64,000 nt of DNA, taken from assembly GCA_963921425.1 (NCBI GenBank), contig OY992832.1, positions 1,302,001 through 1,366,000 on the forward strand, written 5' to 3'. The notes beneath the pieces are model-generated. The model saw nothing but the letters and a program-made list of their open reading frames with translations, was not told where the DNA came from and made no database searches. This document shows, piece after piece, positions 1 to 11,559 of the stretch. This DNA is from Dryas octopetala. Lineage: Eukaryota; Streptophyta; Magnoliopsida; Rosales; Rosaceae. The translations under genes were made by a program, and so were the position numbers. Positions within the stretch are counted from its first letter, which is position 1. Each line of letters starts with the position of its first letter.

Positions 1-23
1 GCCCAAAAAGGGTACCTGCGCTT

Positions 24-54
<31 letters not shown>

Positions 55-342
55 CGTTTCACAAAGATCAGAACTTTGAAAGGCTTTGGTTTGGTCTGGT
101 TTGCTTTAGCAGAGTGGAAAAGAAAGAAATAAAAGAGCACTCACAACTGTTGAGAGAGATAAAAGAGAGAGAGCAATGTGTGAGAAAGAGCTCCTTTTCC
201 TGAAATGTGTGGAGAGAGAGAGAAAAAGAAGGAAAAAGCTTTCAGTGAGGAGTTAGAAAGACTGAATGAGTTGGGTGTCTTTGGGTGTCTGTGGGCTACT
301 ACGGTACTACCATGTACCATGACCATCCATGTATAGAGAGGC

Positions 343-380
<38 letters not shown>

Positions 381-400
381 AGGGTCAAAGCTAAACTGCT
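1..400 (-). other. GA/CT-rich leader of an off-window minus-strand gene (tentative)
   Basis: The + strand holds runs of GA at about 26-54 and 336-374, so the minus strand is CT-rich, as in many plant 5' leaders. On the minus strand the bases leading off the left edge read GCGCAG|GTACCC, which would suit a 5' splice donor ending a noncoding first exon. No convincing coding frame is present. This is inference from composition and one splice-like site; it could equally be plain microsatellite sequence. Confidence 0.25.
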
Positions 401-1530
401 AAAGTGAGGCTTTTTTGTGTATTATTATTTTTTTTTTGGGTTCAATTATTTCAATGTATTTTGTCCCAAATTCAAGGGTCTGAATCAATGGATGGGCCTC
501 CTAAGGCTCCACCCTGTCCCTCATGCTTTGGGAGTTTTTAGTTTCCTATTTAAGGCTTTAAGACCTACGAAATGACTAGGCATGTCCTTTCTAAAAAAGA
601 AAAAAGAGAACAAAATAAAAAAGCCTAATTTTTTTTGGTCGAATAAAAAAGCCTAATTAGTGGTCCAAAAATAAGTTGTTTTTGTAATTTTGGTTGGTTG
701 ATTATGGGCAAATAGTCCATGAGACTGGAGAATGCCAGTTGATTAGGTCATGATAAAATCGGATGGTCAGGGATTGATTGTTAACATATTGAAGAGGTGG
801 GCTCAACTGACCAAATTTTATGGACAGTGCTTCTTGTATACCTAACAAGACTTTTTAATGGTGGTTGGATCATGAAACAAGGGTCATGATTTTAAATCAA
901 AACTACATAAAAGAATTAACTTTATATATTGAAATAAAGAGAAAACGTCCTTTGAAAAATAAAATAAAGAAAAAACATTGAAATAAATTTTATACATCAT
1001 GCCATATTGAAGACTTTCTTCTTAGGTCCCAATTTAATATCTTACCAACAAAATGAAAGAACAATGAAATATAAACTCCATTATACATTTTTACCAAAAA
1101 GAAATCAGAACAAATTTTTGTAAAAAAAATTGAACATTAAGACTAAAACTTTATAAAACAATCAAAAACCGATTTGGTAATATTTTCCAATATGCATACA
1201 AATATACCATCCCAATACCATTTTAAATTTGTTTATTTTCTTACCAAAATTGTTTTAATGACAATGAAATCAAAGTTTTGATAGGAAAGAAAAAAAAAAT
1301 GGGAGAGATTTTCTTTGTATTTCATTCATGGCAGAGTGACAAATCCTCTAAATAATATTTTTAAAAATTGTGCATGTGCTATCATTTGAGTAGTTTAGTT
1401 ATAACGGCACATGGTGTTACAGTCACACAAAATTCTTTTTAAAACGAGATCCTAGATTTGCTAGTCTAAACTCTAAAGAAATAAAAGTTATATTTTAATA
1501 CCATATTTGATAAATTTTGTAAGATTGCCT
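401..1530. other. AT-rich intergenic stretch
   Basis: No coding frame, RNA gene or terminal inverted repeat could be supported. The only structured item is the micro-insertion at 631-641, listed separately. Confidence 0.6.
614..658 (-). mobile_element. micro-insertion with 17-bp target duplication
   Basis: The 17-bp sequence AATAAAAAAGCCTAATT occurs at 614-630 and again at 642-658. Between them lie 11 bases, TTTTTTGGTCG, which on the minus strand read CGACC followed by six A. The arrangement is that of a target-site duplication around a very short retroposon end. The repeat is AT-rich, so slippage remains possible, but a perfect 17-bp match makes this less likely. Confidence 0.55.
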
Positions 1531-1533
1531 TTA

Positions 1534-1941
1534 GGCCTCGTTTGAGATTGTTGTGAAGGACCCAAAAACTGTTGTAGATGACAATTCTTAATCACCCACA
1601 GCAGTTTTGATGTTTAGTAAAAAAATGAAAAAGTGTTTTGTCCCACAATTCTCAACTCCCCACAGCAAAAATAGAAGCAAGTTTGTAGGTGTTTTTGAAA
1701 GCTGCAGCAGCAACAATGAAAATTTTATTTTACTCATAATACCCTCATTTTAGTAATTATAAATAGCCACAACAGTTTTACATTACAATTTACCAAACAC
1801 TTTCATATTGCTTTTTGTACTCACAACACTTTTGAAAATATAGTTTACCAAACACTCAACTGTTTTACTTGACAGCTGACTTTACTTCACTCCTGCTTTA
1901 CTTCACAGCTGTTTTTTCTTACAGCAATCTCAAACTAAGCC
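1534..1941. mobile_element. 408-bp MITE, PIF/Harbinger-like (copy 1)
   Basis: The element has imperfect terminal inverted repeats (left end GGCCTCGTTTGAGATTG; right end, read inward on the other strand, GGCTTAGTTTGAGATTG). TTA lies directly outside both ends (1531-1533 and 1942-1944), the 3-bp TTA/TAA-type duplication typical of PIF/Harbinger (Tourist-like) MITEs. There is no open reading frame. A second, clearly related copy of 417 bp lies at 14878-15294 with its own CTA duplication, which confirms that this is a dispersed family. Confidence 0.8.
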
Positions 1942-2091
1942 TTAGAATTGTAGATTTAAAATAAAATTGCTTTTTTTTTTATACCTTAATTTGCTCAATT
2001 AGTCCTCAATTTATTTTTTCCTTGTGTGTGGAATTGCCAATTTGGTGGTAACAACAAAGGCTGAAACCTCATGAAACGATTTCAAGTGAAT

Positions 2092-2130
2092 AACTTGAGA
2101 TTTTTTAGACCCAAAAAAAAAACTTGAGAT
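2092..2130 (+). mobile_element. micro-insertion with 10-bp target duplication
   Basis: AACTTGAGAT is present at 2092-2101 and 2121-2130. The 19 bases between them read TTTTTAGACCC followed by eight A. This has the same layout as the other TSD-flanked stubs in this window. Confidence 0.5.
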
Positions 2131-2295
2131 GTTTTTTTTATGATTTTTTTTCAAAATAGTTTTCTCACAAAAATGCTTTTAAAAAATGTTTTTCCTTATT
2201 AGTCTCAAACTAGAACCCCCTAAATCCGCGCCAAGATCATAGCTGTCCAGCAAAACAAACACACCTCTTCCTACAGACCCTCGCATTTTCAGCTG

Positions 2296-2311
2296 TTAGG
2301 GTTAGGGTTTT
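2296..2311 (+). promoter_or_regulatory. telo-box-like motif upstream of TSR2
   Basis: TTAGGGTTAGGGTTTT lies 28-43 bases before the TSR2 start codon. AAACCCTAA-type telo-boxes are well known in promoters and leaders of plant ribosomal-protein and ribosome-biogenesis genes. The match and position are seen directly; the regulatory role is inferred from that precedent. Confidence 0.55.
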
Positions 2312-2338
2312 ACAAGACAAAGACTCAGAGAGGCTGAA

Positions 2339-4087
2339 ATGGAGGCTGAGAGAAAGATATCGGCAGAGGCTGGGGCCGTACTCCGAGAAGGCATAGGATT
2401 AGTTCTGTCTCGGTGGTCAGCGCTTCAATTGGCCGTTGAGAACGAGTGGGGTGGCCGTGACTCGCGCCGAAAAGCGGAGCAACTCGTCCCCGATATCTTC
2501 TCCTGGTTTAATCACTCAACCGGTACGTAATTCACTCGCTGAAATCATCGAATTTGTCGTTTTTTATTTTTAAAGAATTGAGTTTGAAATTTTGATTTGC
2601 TGCTTTTTTTTTTAGTGCATTATTATACCAAGATTGAGTTTTTGTAAGGAAATCTAAATTCATTATTTGTAAGCTTGTCAGAGTTCAATCCAGGTCTTTG
2701 AGTATAATGAATTTTTGATGCATTGTGCTTCGAGAATGGAATTAAGATTCACTTGGGAATTTATCTGCTAAAATAAGAATCTTTTCACAAGAATTGTCAA
2801 TTTTTGTGCTGAAATCTGCTTTGTGCTTCCTCTATCACTAGAATGATCACAATGGTCATTATTGTGTTATTTTCAGAGCCTCTTTACATAGATGATTTAG
2901 AAGAAATGCTCAATGAAGCTATGCTTTCTCTCAACACTGTAACAGAGGATGGTAGCATTGAGGAGGTATGCTTTTGCTACTCACCTTTTTTTTTTTTTGC
3001 AACATTTCGCCACTCTACCTTTTCATCAGAGAACACCTGATAGTATCTTCATGGATTATATTGGAGAAGATTTATTATTGTTATGATTCTGATGGGAAAC
3101 TCAAACGTAATTAGCTTGCTCTGTCGATAGTGTGACTTTAAATGGGGAACTATTACAAAGGTTTGTGATAAGTGCATGTTCCTGCTTTCTCTCACCACTT
3201 GCACTTGGTTAACTATTCGACTTTTAGAAGCTCAAACGTTTTAGCATCAACTACAGCTGACATTAACGTACCACATCATTTCTGCTGTCGTCAGCTGAGA
3301 TTCGCAGCTGCATCTCCAGTCATTCCAAAACATTTCACTCACATGTTTCATCAGATAGACAATTCACAAGGACCAATTTCATGTGATCTCTATCATTTCT
3401 GTAAACTAGTGGATATCAGTGATGCCATTTTTTTACTGATGGTTTCTATCTTTATGGTTTTTGAATTTTTTTCTCTGGATGTACTCAGGTAGCCGAAAAG
3501 TTAATGATTATGCATGAAGAATGTTTAGATTGTAATTACAAGTCTATCGAAAGCCTAAGGGAAGCGAATCATCGTAGAGTTTCCGTTCCTCATGTTAGAC
3601 AGGTAAGTCATATTTGAACCCTCAGCCTTAAAGTTCTTAATATGATAAATTTTTTTATGGGAATGTGGTGTCTTGGTATTCCATGCGTTTGCCAATTGTT
3701 AGTGTACTGAAGAAAACTCATCGAGTCATTGTGGACATTGTTTCTTGAGAGGTCTTTGGACTGTGTGCAAGAATGGCTTTCTTGCTCATATGAGCCAAAT
3801 CTGAGGGTGGTAGAGTGAGTATTATAAGTTGAAATTATATGCCTTACAGTTCTCTTCATTCTCTTCCTTACTCATACCAGGTTGTGAATGATGACGAAGA
3901 CAATGATGATAGAGATGATAGCATGGGAAATGATGATTCATCAAACATGATGGTGGACACACATGAGTCTCCTTCAAATTTGAATACAGTAGACAAGTCA
4001 GGCAATGAATCAAAGCCCAATCTGGCAGTTGAAGCAGATGGTTGGGTGGTAGTTGGACCAAAACGAAATAGTGGTAAAAGGAATTAG
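2339..4087 (+). CDS. TSR2: Pre-rRNA-processing protein TSR2 homologue
   Basis: Four exons join in frame: 2339-2522, 2877-2965, 3489-3602 and 3881-4087, all with GT-AG introns, giving 197 aa. TSR2 is a nucleolar/cytoplasmic factor that in yeast chaperones Rps26 (eS26) and is needed for 20S-to-18S pre-rRNA processing. Exon 1 has the family hallmark, the WGG segment (VENEWGGRDSRRKAEQL, about residues 33-49). A helical middle follows with EEML and VAEKLMIMHEECL, then a very acidic stretch (NDDEDNDDRDD) and the conserved C-terminal DGWVVVGPKR tail. Length and domain order suit the family. The ATG at 2339 is the first Met and sits just after a telo-box. RPAC1, also in ribosome production, lies downstream in convergent orientation. 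Product assignment is secure; exact splice sites are my reading. Confidence 0.9.
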
Positions 4088-5400
4088 GTTCAACCCCTAA
4101 TTATATGCTTTTCCCTTATACACAATATATTCTTCTTAATATTTTTGTGATTTTTTATTCTTTCTCAAGTAGAGTGAATGTATGTTTTCCCTGTTGTTTC
4201 CATACCATATTTGGTAAGTTTCCCAACAAAGTTGGTGTACCCTTCAACAAAAAAAACTCAAACGACGAAGCTTTTCCAATATTGTTTTTTCCTTTGTCTC
4301 GAGATCACAAGGAAATGAAGTGATGTCTGTCAGATGCTGTGATGCTAATGATGTTCATGAACCCTCCTCGTGTTCAAGAGATTTGGTCGGCTGATCACAA
4401 AATGTAAGTTGTGTACGGAGTCAACGAATGTGATACTGAGCATACCAATATGAAAATGCAGACACATAGTATATCTCAAGCATGTACAACCTCTCTTATA
4501 ACGCCTTTAGTGGATCTCCCTGTTATGTTGTAGGTTTCACAACAATATGTATGTTCGACATGTCCTAAAATTCTCAATTACACATGGTGTGATGGAAGAC
4601 AAAGAGATGTGGGTTGTTTGATGGAAGACAAGGAGGTGTGGGTAGTTTGAGCTTCACACAAAAGAAACAACAATAATTGAAAAAGATTGATCAATGACCT
4701 ATTTTCACTGTAATTTTATATTTGTAAGTCTGCTTTGAGCCTATAACAAAAAAAAAAAAAAAAAAAGATCCTAAAAAACAAAAGGAAAAAAGAAAAGGGG
4801 AAAGAAAGAAAGAAAGAAACAAGTCATTACTGCAAACAGTTTGAAAATGGAAGAAAGAATGGCCACCCGTGCTTTTCCAACAAAATACTGTCTGGGAATG
4901 TGTTGCAAAACATGCCCAACAGCTAATGTTTCCAAGTAGATTTGATTGTTCCTCTCTTTCCCAAACATGTTTAATGCTCACTTATTGCTATAATAATCCT
5001 CCTTTTCCAAAAACTTCAAATGTAAGATAAGTCAATTTCTCTTCATAAAGCATGGATATGACTCATATGAGCGTATTTGCCGACTATTGGTAGTATTCTT
5101 ATGCCTCTTCCAAAGAGAAAAACAAAACAAAGAGGAAATTGATCTTAATCAATAATTATTAAATATACTTGCCTAACGAAATGCATAAAAAAATGTAGGC
5201 ATGAACATGGGTGACCCTGGAAGACTATCGGGAAGAACAAAACCCATGTGAGTTGAGCACTATTAAAAATGTGGTATATGGGGATGTCAATGACCGAAGA
5301 ATGAAATACAAAAAGAGGAATATGCATATATGAATTAGAAAGATGATATGGGACTCTAAAAATGACCACTTGCAATCTGGTACACTTTTAGACATGAGTG
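4088..5400. other. TSR2 3' region and spacer
   Basis: AT-rich sequence with a 19-base A run near 4747-4765. No gene, tRNA or transposon terminus could be supported. Confidence 0.5.
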
Positions 5401-5404
5401 CATA

Positions 5405-5652
5405 TAGTTGATTTTAGTCTTTCAGATTGCCAAAATCATTTCCCGTGAAAAAAGACCACTTGATTTGCGAGGCCTGGTGAAAAAAGTAAAAATTCATTCT
5501 TTGTTTTGGAAGGTGCTATTGGCGCACCAAAATGTATTCGGGAGGAGTGTTATCAAGCTATCAGCACTGCAATGCTTACTGTTGAAATAAACTCAAAAGG
5601 CTCGGATGGGATGGAGTGCACATATGCTCCTTCATGGGAGTACGACAACTAA
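5405..5652 (+). pseudogene. Unrecognised gene relic (two frames)
   Basis: Two neighbouring reading frames look like real protein rather than random translation. The first (about 5447-5512) encodes SREKRPLDLRGLVKKVK. A different frame from about 5500 to the stop at 5650-5652 encodes GAPKCIREECYQAIST and then KGSDGMECTYAPSWEYDN. Codon-like composition and the break between frames suggest a decayed exon. I do not recognise the family. It may be a captured exon fragment. The alternative is chance, since no conserved motif can be named. Confidence 0.3.
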
Positions 5653-5825
5653 CAAAAGGAAAAAACAGAAAAATTGAAGCCGACCATCTGACTGAAAATT
5701 AAGGATTATTGCTTCTCATATTGGGATGTGGACTCTGATCTCAATAAAACACATATAAATATAACAAATCAGATATTCTACAGTTCTTTCATGCTTCATT
5801 TTCTTTCTACACAGAAAATAGAGCA

Positions 5826-8800
5826 TCAAGAAAGATCAGAAATAACGCGTTCACACTTGTCTTCCAATATCTTCACAGCTTCAGTAAAGAGCACTTCAGG
5901 AGGTAATACCCCAGTTGATTCAATGGTAACTGTGTGAGAGAGGGAGAGAGGGAGAGAGGGAGTTAGAATTCTCAAAACATTAATAGAAACAAATAGTGCT
6001 ATATTGAAACTTCCTCCTACATAAACCCTACAGGACTCTTCAATTATTATCTACCTGATGTAAGCATTGATGTCGAAGAAATCTAGTACGGTCTTAACTG
6101 ACAATGATCCCAATTTCTGACTTCTAGAGATTCATCATATACCACCATGTTTAGATAATGTTTTTTCTTTTTGGATAGGAACTATGCACATATAATCTAC
6201 AACTCAAATATAGACGTATCCGCATTTTAGACCTTGTGTAAAAATCAAAGACCTGCTCAGAATTTTCAAGTACTGGGTTTACAACTGTTGGCCAAACAAT
6301 TATTATCTAATTAGTGCAGAATCAACCATCAAAAAACTAAAGTCTTTGAGACCAGATGATTAATTGAAAAAAACAATTAGGCCAGTACAAAGGATCTGGT
6401 TGACTGAAAATTACTATCCAATTAATGAAGTCAAGGATTTACAAATCAAAACATTGAAACTGAAATGTTTACAGTTTTGCCACGAGGATTAAAGCTACAG
6501 TTTTAGAACACTGTCAATAAAGAGAAACCAAAGGAATTTGGTAATTCCAGCTTTGATTAAAGAAAGAAATTACTTACAAATGAAATGATCCTTAACACGC
6601 CGTATTGACACAGAATTCTCCCATTCCTTCCCTTCTCTGATGCACTCCCTACACAGTGTGCAAGCTCGTGGTCTGGCTACAGTAGCCCTTTTTCTACCTG
6701 CCAAACAGTCAAATTATCAATCAAGCACTCCAGAAAATGAAAAAAAATAAAAAGCAAAATAATATGTATTTCTAAGCAAGTGCAAATATAACAAGTAATA
6801 GTTTTTATACTCCAAATATTGGGACAAACCCACATCATTGTATCATTTTTTGGACAAATTCTTTGCTATCAGTCTAGACTGTCTAGTATCTAAAACAATA
6901 AATAACACAAAAGGAAAATCATCTAACCATGGCCAATATCTTCAATATCAAACACTTTAACTGGGCATGTTGCCACAAGTTTCTCAGCCAGCTGATCTTC
7001 AACATCTTGCAATAGTACAACCTAAAATAAAAAAGAACCAGAATTTTTAAGATGACTTCTGAATAATCTTCACATTGTTAGAGGCAAAACTGAATACCAC
7101 ATTCCCTTACCTCAGGAAGCATCCTATACCAAGCAGGGGCAACTGGGGACCATTTTGCATGTGTTTTACCCATGCCCTTAACAGCATGTGCTTCCAGTTC
7201 AATTTCCTAAGAAGTGGTAAACTTAATGTCACTTTAAAAATAAATGCAAAAGAACACGAAACATTCTCTCACTACTAGAAAGAATAACTATTGAAATTGA
7301 CAAGATAATAGTTGGCCATAATGCAAAAGGCTGAAGTAGACTTTTTGGCCTCCCCTCATAACTCACCCAATCTCCACCTATGCTAATGAGATACTATCAG
7401 GACTTATTATTTGACCTGGTAAATCTCCACCAAATAAGATATTACCCAAAGACCATTTATTTCAAAAGAGAAAGTGATATGAGAACAGTATAATGAAGAA
7501 GTGATATTATTTCTGAATAACTTATAGTTACATTTTAGTCAAACAATAATTGGAGTCAATTGCTCCAGCTATCAATACTTGCGCTGTGCTGAAATAATAT
7601 CAGCTGATCATTAAAATTATACTGTTCTCATATCACTTGCTCTTTTGAAATAACTTACAGTTGCATTTTAGACAATTAATAATTGGAGTCAATTGCTCCA
7701 GTTATCAATACTTGAATCTGTGCTTATGTTGCAGAGACGAAAGTGTTAACTATGCTTTTTGAGCAATGAACAGAGCTATACAAAATAATGAAAGGGTTAC
7801 CTGACCAGGGCCCAGTTTAGCAATTATAATATCTCCACTAGTGGGGCCGATTGGATTGCTGGAAAATTCTGGCAGGGCATCCTGGCTGCAACTAAATGAT
7901 GTGTAGGTTTTTGGTTTTGAGGATGAATGCGACTTTGAATCTTCTGATTCCAAAGGAAACTCACTCCCATTTGGCAACCAAACCAATTCATTTGACTTTA
8001 CTGCATAATACATTGCAAAATCATCAAGAAGAAAATTCCCACCAACGGTCATGAAGGAGTGGCTTATAAACTTAATGATATTATAATTATTTTTACAGTA
8101 ACCGATATAGAACAAGAACTATACCTGTAAGACGTTGCCCGTCTCGTTCACAGCGAACATGGAGCTTAAAAACAATGGTGTTCCTTTCATTTGCCGTAGT
8201 ACCCGTATTAATATCTAAAATGTAAAATATGAAAGTGAAAAACCTCAGTAACCCAAAAACATAAGAGATAATATAAAACAGATATTATGATATTATATAA
8301 AGAAATATCAAGCCAAAGAACCTGCATATTCAAACAATCTTGGGTCAGCCTTGATCGGAATGAGACCCAACCTGTGGGCAAGCACTTCATCTTGGATTAC
8401 TGATGTATTGTTTGCAATAAGAACTTTTTCAATAGCCATGGTGGGAACCTACACTTGAATCAATTAAAAAAATTTAGGATCATCATTGATTATATATGCT
8501 TCCAACTCAAATGCAAATCTCAAAAGCACACCTAGCATTCATCGTAGAGATAGTACAAAACTACAAACTAAGAGAAGTAGATATAAATTTTCATATAATC
8601 GTTCATATCAAAACGGGAGAAAAAATTGAATAGCAAAGAACTTCTCCCTCCCTTACACAAACTAAACTTCCATATACACATCAGAATGATGTATGCAATA
8701 TCAACCTTTGCAAAGCATAATTCTTATCAAGCATATTCACAAATTTTAATATCTTAATAAAGAAATTCAAACCTCAGCTATGAGAATTCTCCGGAAGGCA

Positions 8801-9516
8801 TTGGCAATTGCTGGGTCAATGCCAATCATATCAAATTCCATTTCATCCTCTGTAAGACGAATCACTTCAACTCTAAAGTTATCTCTGAAGCTATCCAATG
8901 GATTATTAACGACTCCCATTGATGCATAAGCACCAGAATATTGTGATGTATCAGTCTGCAAACAACAAGAAAAAAAAAATTCCATCAATCCATCTCCTCA
9001 CTGCCATAATGAGAATAATGAAAGAGAGTTTAACTAAAATTTTAGATATGCAGGTTTATGCTACTTAAGCAAATTGCTGATTTTAAGCATGAATAGTAAT
9101 ATCCAGCTACAAATACGTGCATACACATCTATGCATAAACATGAATCGAGTTATGTTTTCTTGTGACCAATTGGAGAAATAAAATCCCCCAAAAACAATT
9201 AAAACAAACATGAGCATCAATCAAGCCAGCCCACCAAAAAAAAAAAATCAACTTTTTCGTTTTCTAAAAAATTGATAAACAAATTAAAATAAACTGAAAA
9301 CATAAACTGAAAAATAAAAAAATATTGTACATGAATGGGAGCATCAGCCTTGCAGTCGACACGTGTCCTCTGGAAGTCAAGGTGTGGAGGTAGTTTCCCC
9401 ATTGGAACATCTGAGAGCTTCTTTATAAACTCCAACGATCCCGTGGATTTCTCTTTCACAGACTCTGCTCCTTCAGACTCTGAATTTGACGACGTATCTT
9501 CATTATCAGACGACAT
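5826..9516 (-). CDS. RPAC1: DNA-directed RNA polymerases I and III subunit RPAC1 (AC40)
   Basis: Nine exons on the minus strand: 9331-9516, 8773-8955, 8322-8448, 8125-8214, 7801-8000, 7111-7206, 6928-7021, 6578-6697 and 5826-5929. They total 1200 nt, 399 aa. AC40 is the alpha-like subunit that pairs with AC19 in the assembly platform shared by RNA polymerases I and III. The family's conserved blocks are all present: [76 protein letters not shown], and a cysteine cluster ([12 protein letters not shown]). The protein ends in [14 protein letters not shown]. Length matches the plant family. The true ATG is 9516; a GTG-started extension upstream is not needed. Telo-box motifs lie upstream. The last intron has a very CT-rich tract (5935-5963 on +). 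Assignment is secure. Confidence 0.93.
7460..7724. repeat. Inverted and direct repeats inside an RPAC1 intron
   Basis: Within the intron between the exons at 7801 and 7206, a 35-bp arm at 7460-7494 recurs inverted at 7616-7650 (GTGATATGAGAACAGTATAAT against its complement). In addition, a block of about 75 bp starting at 7516 is repeated directly at 7649 (shared core AATTGGAGTCAATTGCTCCA). This looks like a small foldback or MITE remnant plus a duplication with a spacing of 133 bp. No clear target duplication was found. Confidence 0.6.
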
Positions 9517-9596
9517 CGTTTCCTCTTTCACTTCTTAACCAACTATCTTCGTCACTGCCAATCTCTCTCACCCACACACTGTTATTGATTTTAAAG

Positions 9597-9665
9597 TTAG
9601 GGTTTCTGACTTTCTGGGTTTAGTGGAAGAGAGTGACAGTTGCAAAATTGGGGTTTAGGGTTTAG
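9597..9665 (-). promoter_or_regulatory. telo-box motifs upstream of RPAC1
   Basis: TTAGGGTTT at 9597-9605 and TTTAGGGTTTAG at 9654-9665 are AAACCCTAA boxes in the sense of the RPAC1 gene. They lie about 80-150 bases upstream of its ATG. Such boxes are common in promoters of plant translation and ribosome genes. The function here is inferred. Confidence 0.5.
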
Positions 9666-9837
9666 CGGAGAGAGATAAAGAAGAGGAAAATGGGCCTGTC
9701 TTAATTAACTGTGGGCCAAACGCAGTGATGACTGTGAACGTGGCCCAGTTCTGATAGTAGGATCCAGGTTCAAGTGTTCAACTAGTGCACAAGGCTTTGA
9801 TTGGGAGATGGGTTATGTGCTATTGCTTAGTTTGTAA

Positions 9838-10820
9838 GGCCTTCCACTATGCCACCTGAAAATGTGACCCAAAACTTATTTTGGGTCACAAATGGCTCAC
9901 ACTTAAGCACTATGGGCCGGAAAATGTGACCCAAAGAGGGAGTAACCCAAAGTGTAACTTAAATCTGGATCTCAGTGTGAGCCAAAATGGCTGTGACCCA
10001 ATTGCAAAAGTGGCCCACCCACGTGAGGAGTGAGAGTGTGCTACAGCTGAAAATTTGGTGGGCCCCGCCTGCAACAGTTGTCAGGCACTTGCTTTGGTGT
10101 GACGCATGCGATGGTGATGGGTGATCACCAACGGTCCAGATTAAATGACCGTTGGTGATCTGAGGCTGCCATTTTTTGTCCTTTTTTTTTTTAAAGTGGC
10201 CGGTTTGAAATTAAAGGGCCTAGTTTAATGGACCGTTGATAATCAATGGTCCAGATCGCCCAAGCTTTAAAAAAAAAAATCATTAAAAAATCATTTAAAA
10301 TTGAAATAATAACTGAAAAATTGCCAAAAAATTTCAAAAAAATTCATAAAAATTTCTCAAACCCTCCAACAGCTATATTCTCAAATAGGTCTATATATAT
10401 TATACAACACTCATAGTTTTTCATCACAAACTACAATCTTTGTTTACCAAATTTGCACAATTTTTTTTTTCTCTTTGTCATGGCTCCTAGAGGAAATATT
10501 TGGGAGGTAGCTAAAGATGAAGCCCTAGTGATGACATACCTATAGAATTTTTTTTTTAATTCTAAATATATTCAATATTGACTTTATTTTAAATATCTCA
10601 TTAAAATAAGACCAATATAATAATTTTTATTATAATTTAAATTTTAAATTTTAAATTAAACATCACTTAATCAATATTAGCTATATTTTAAATACGTATA
10701 AAACACTGTGACCCAAAATGGGTCACAGTATCATTGCAGTGAGAATTGGGTCACAACACTATTTGTGACCCAAAATGGGTTTTGGGTCACAAAAAATGGG
10801 TCTTACCATAGTGGAAGGCC
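9838..10820. mobile_element. PIF/Harbinger-type non-autonomous element, 983 bp
   Basis: Perfect 14-bp terminal inverted repeats (GGCCTTCCACTATG at 9838-9851; its complement at 10807-10820) are flanked by TAA on both sides (9835-9837 and 10821-10823). The subterminal regions carry many copies of GTGACCCAAA in both orientations. A short open stretch near 10480 starts MAPRGNIWEVAKDEAL, resembling the start of the Myb-like ORF1 protein that accompanies PIF/Harbinger transposases. It soon meets a stop, and no transposase is present. The TIR and TSD make the superfamily call good; the ORF1 resemblance is only suggestive. Confidence 0.85.
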
Positions 10821-10823
10821 TAA

Positions 10824-11559
10824 GAGCATGTACAATGACATGGCTAAATGCTATACTATATGCTAAATATAGCACAATTGATAAAAAAGCTCACTATAAT
10901 GGCATAGTTAAATTTAGCATTTGATATGCTATTGCTAAATTTTTCACTATATATAACAGAAAATTTAGTAATTGTTATTGAGGAACTAAAGAAAAGAGTA
11001 GATCTACCATTTGAAAAGTATGGATAAATAAAAAATAAAAAACCAAGTGAAAGAAAGTAATTGGTTGAAAAAGTGTTGGGTCCCACGAGGAGAAAGAGAT
11101 GAAATGATATTCATATGAATGTAAAAAGTTGCAGCAAAAGGCATGAGGATGGGCAGCTGTCAAGCATGTCATGGGTTGATTGGCCATGTATTCAAATTTT
11201 ACAATTCCTAAATTTGACTTTGACATGAAAAATAGTAAAATATTAATTTGGGTATTAAAATAATAATATTTAAATATATTTAATATTGGGCTCAAATTAA
11301 AAATCTCATTAAAATATCTACAATGATATAATTATTAAAATAATTTAACATATTTAATTTAATTTATAATTATATATATTAAAAATATAAACAATTAACA
11401 TATAACTATAGCTTTCGTGCCATTGGAGCAAAAAATACAAAAGTTATTGCTAAATGTTAAAAGTCATGCTAAATATAGCATATAGCATAGCATATAGCAT
11501 ATAGCAAAGCATATAGCATATACCATATAGCATATAGCAAAAAGCCATTGTACATGCTC
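10824..11559. mobile_element. Second Harbinger-like MITE, abutting the first
   Basis: Terminal inverted repeats GAGCATGTACAATG (10824-10837) and its complement (11546-11559) are flanked by TAA at 10821-10823 and 11560-11562. The left TAA is the same three bases as the right duplication of the neighbouring element. The interior is AT-rich, with many short copies of ATAGCATATAGCATA near the right end. No coding capacity. Confidence 0.8.

Noticed and set aside
141-326. Small minus-strand open frame near the left edge
   Set aside because: It translates a GA-microsatellite-rich leader; no domain and no codon bias.
9217-9531. RPAC1 first exon starting at 9531 and running to 9217
   Set aside because: The upstream codon is GTG; the ATG at 9516 gives the conserved N-terminus, and the exon ends at the donor after DAPIH (9331).
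10975-11295. 106-codon minus-strand frame
   Set aside because: It lies inside a non-coding MITE and is low-complexity AT-rich translation.
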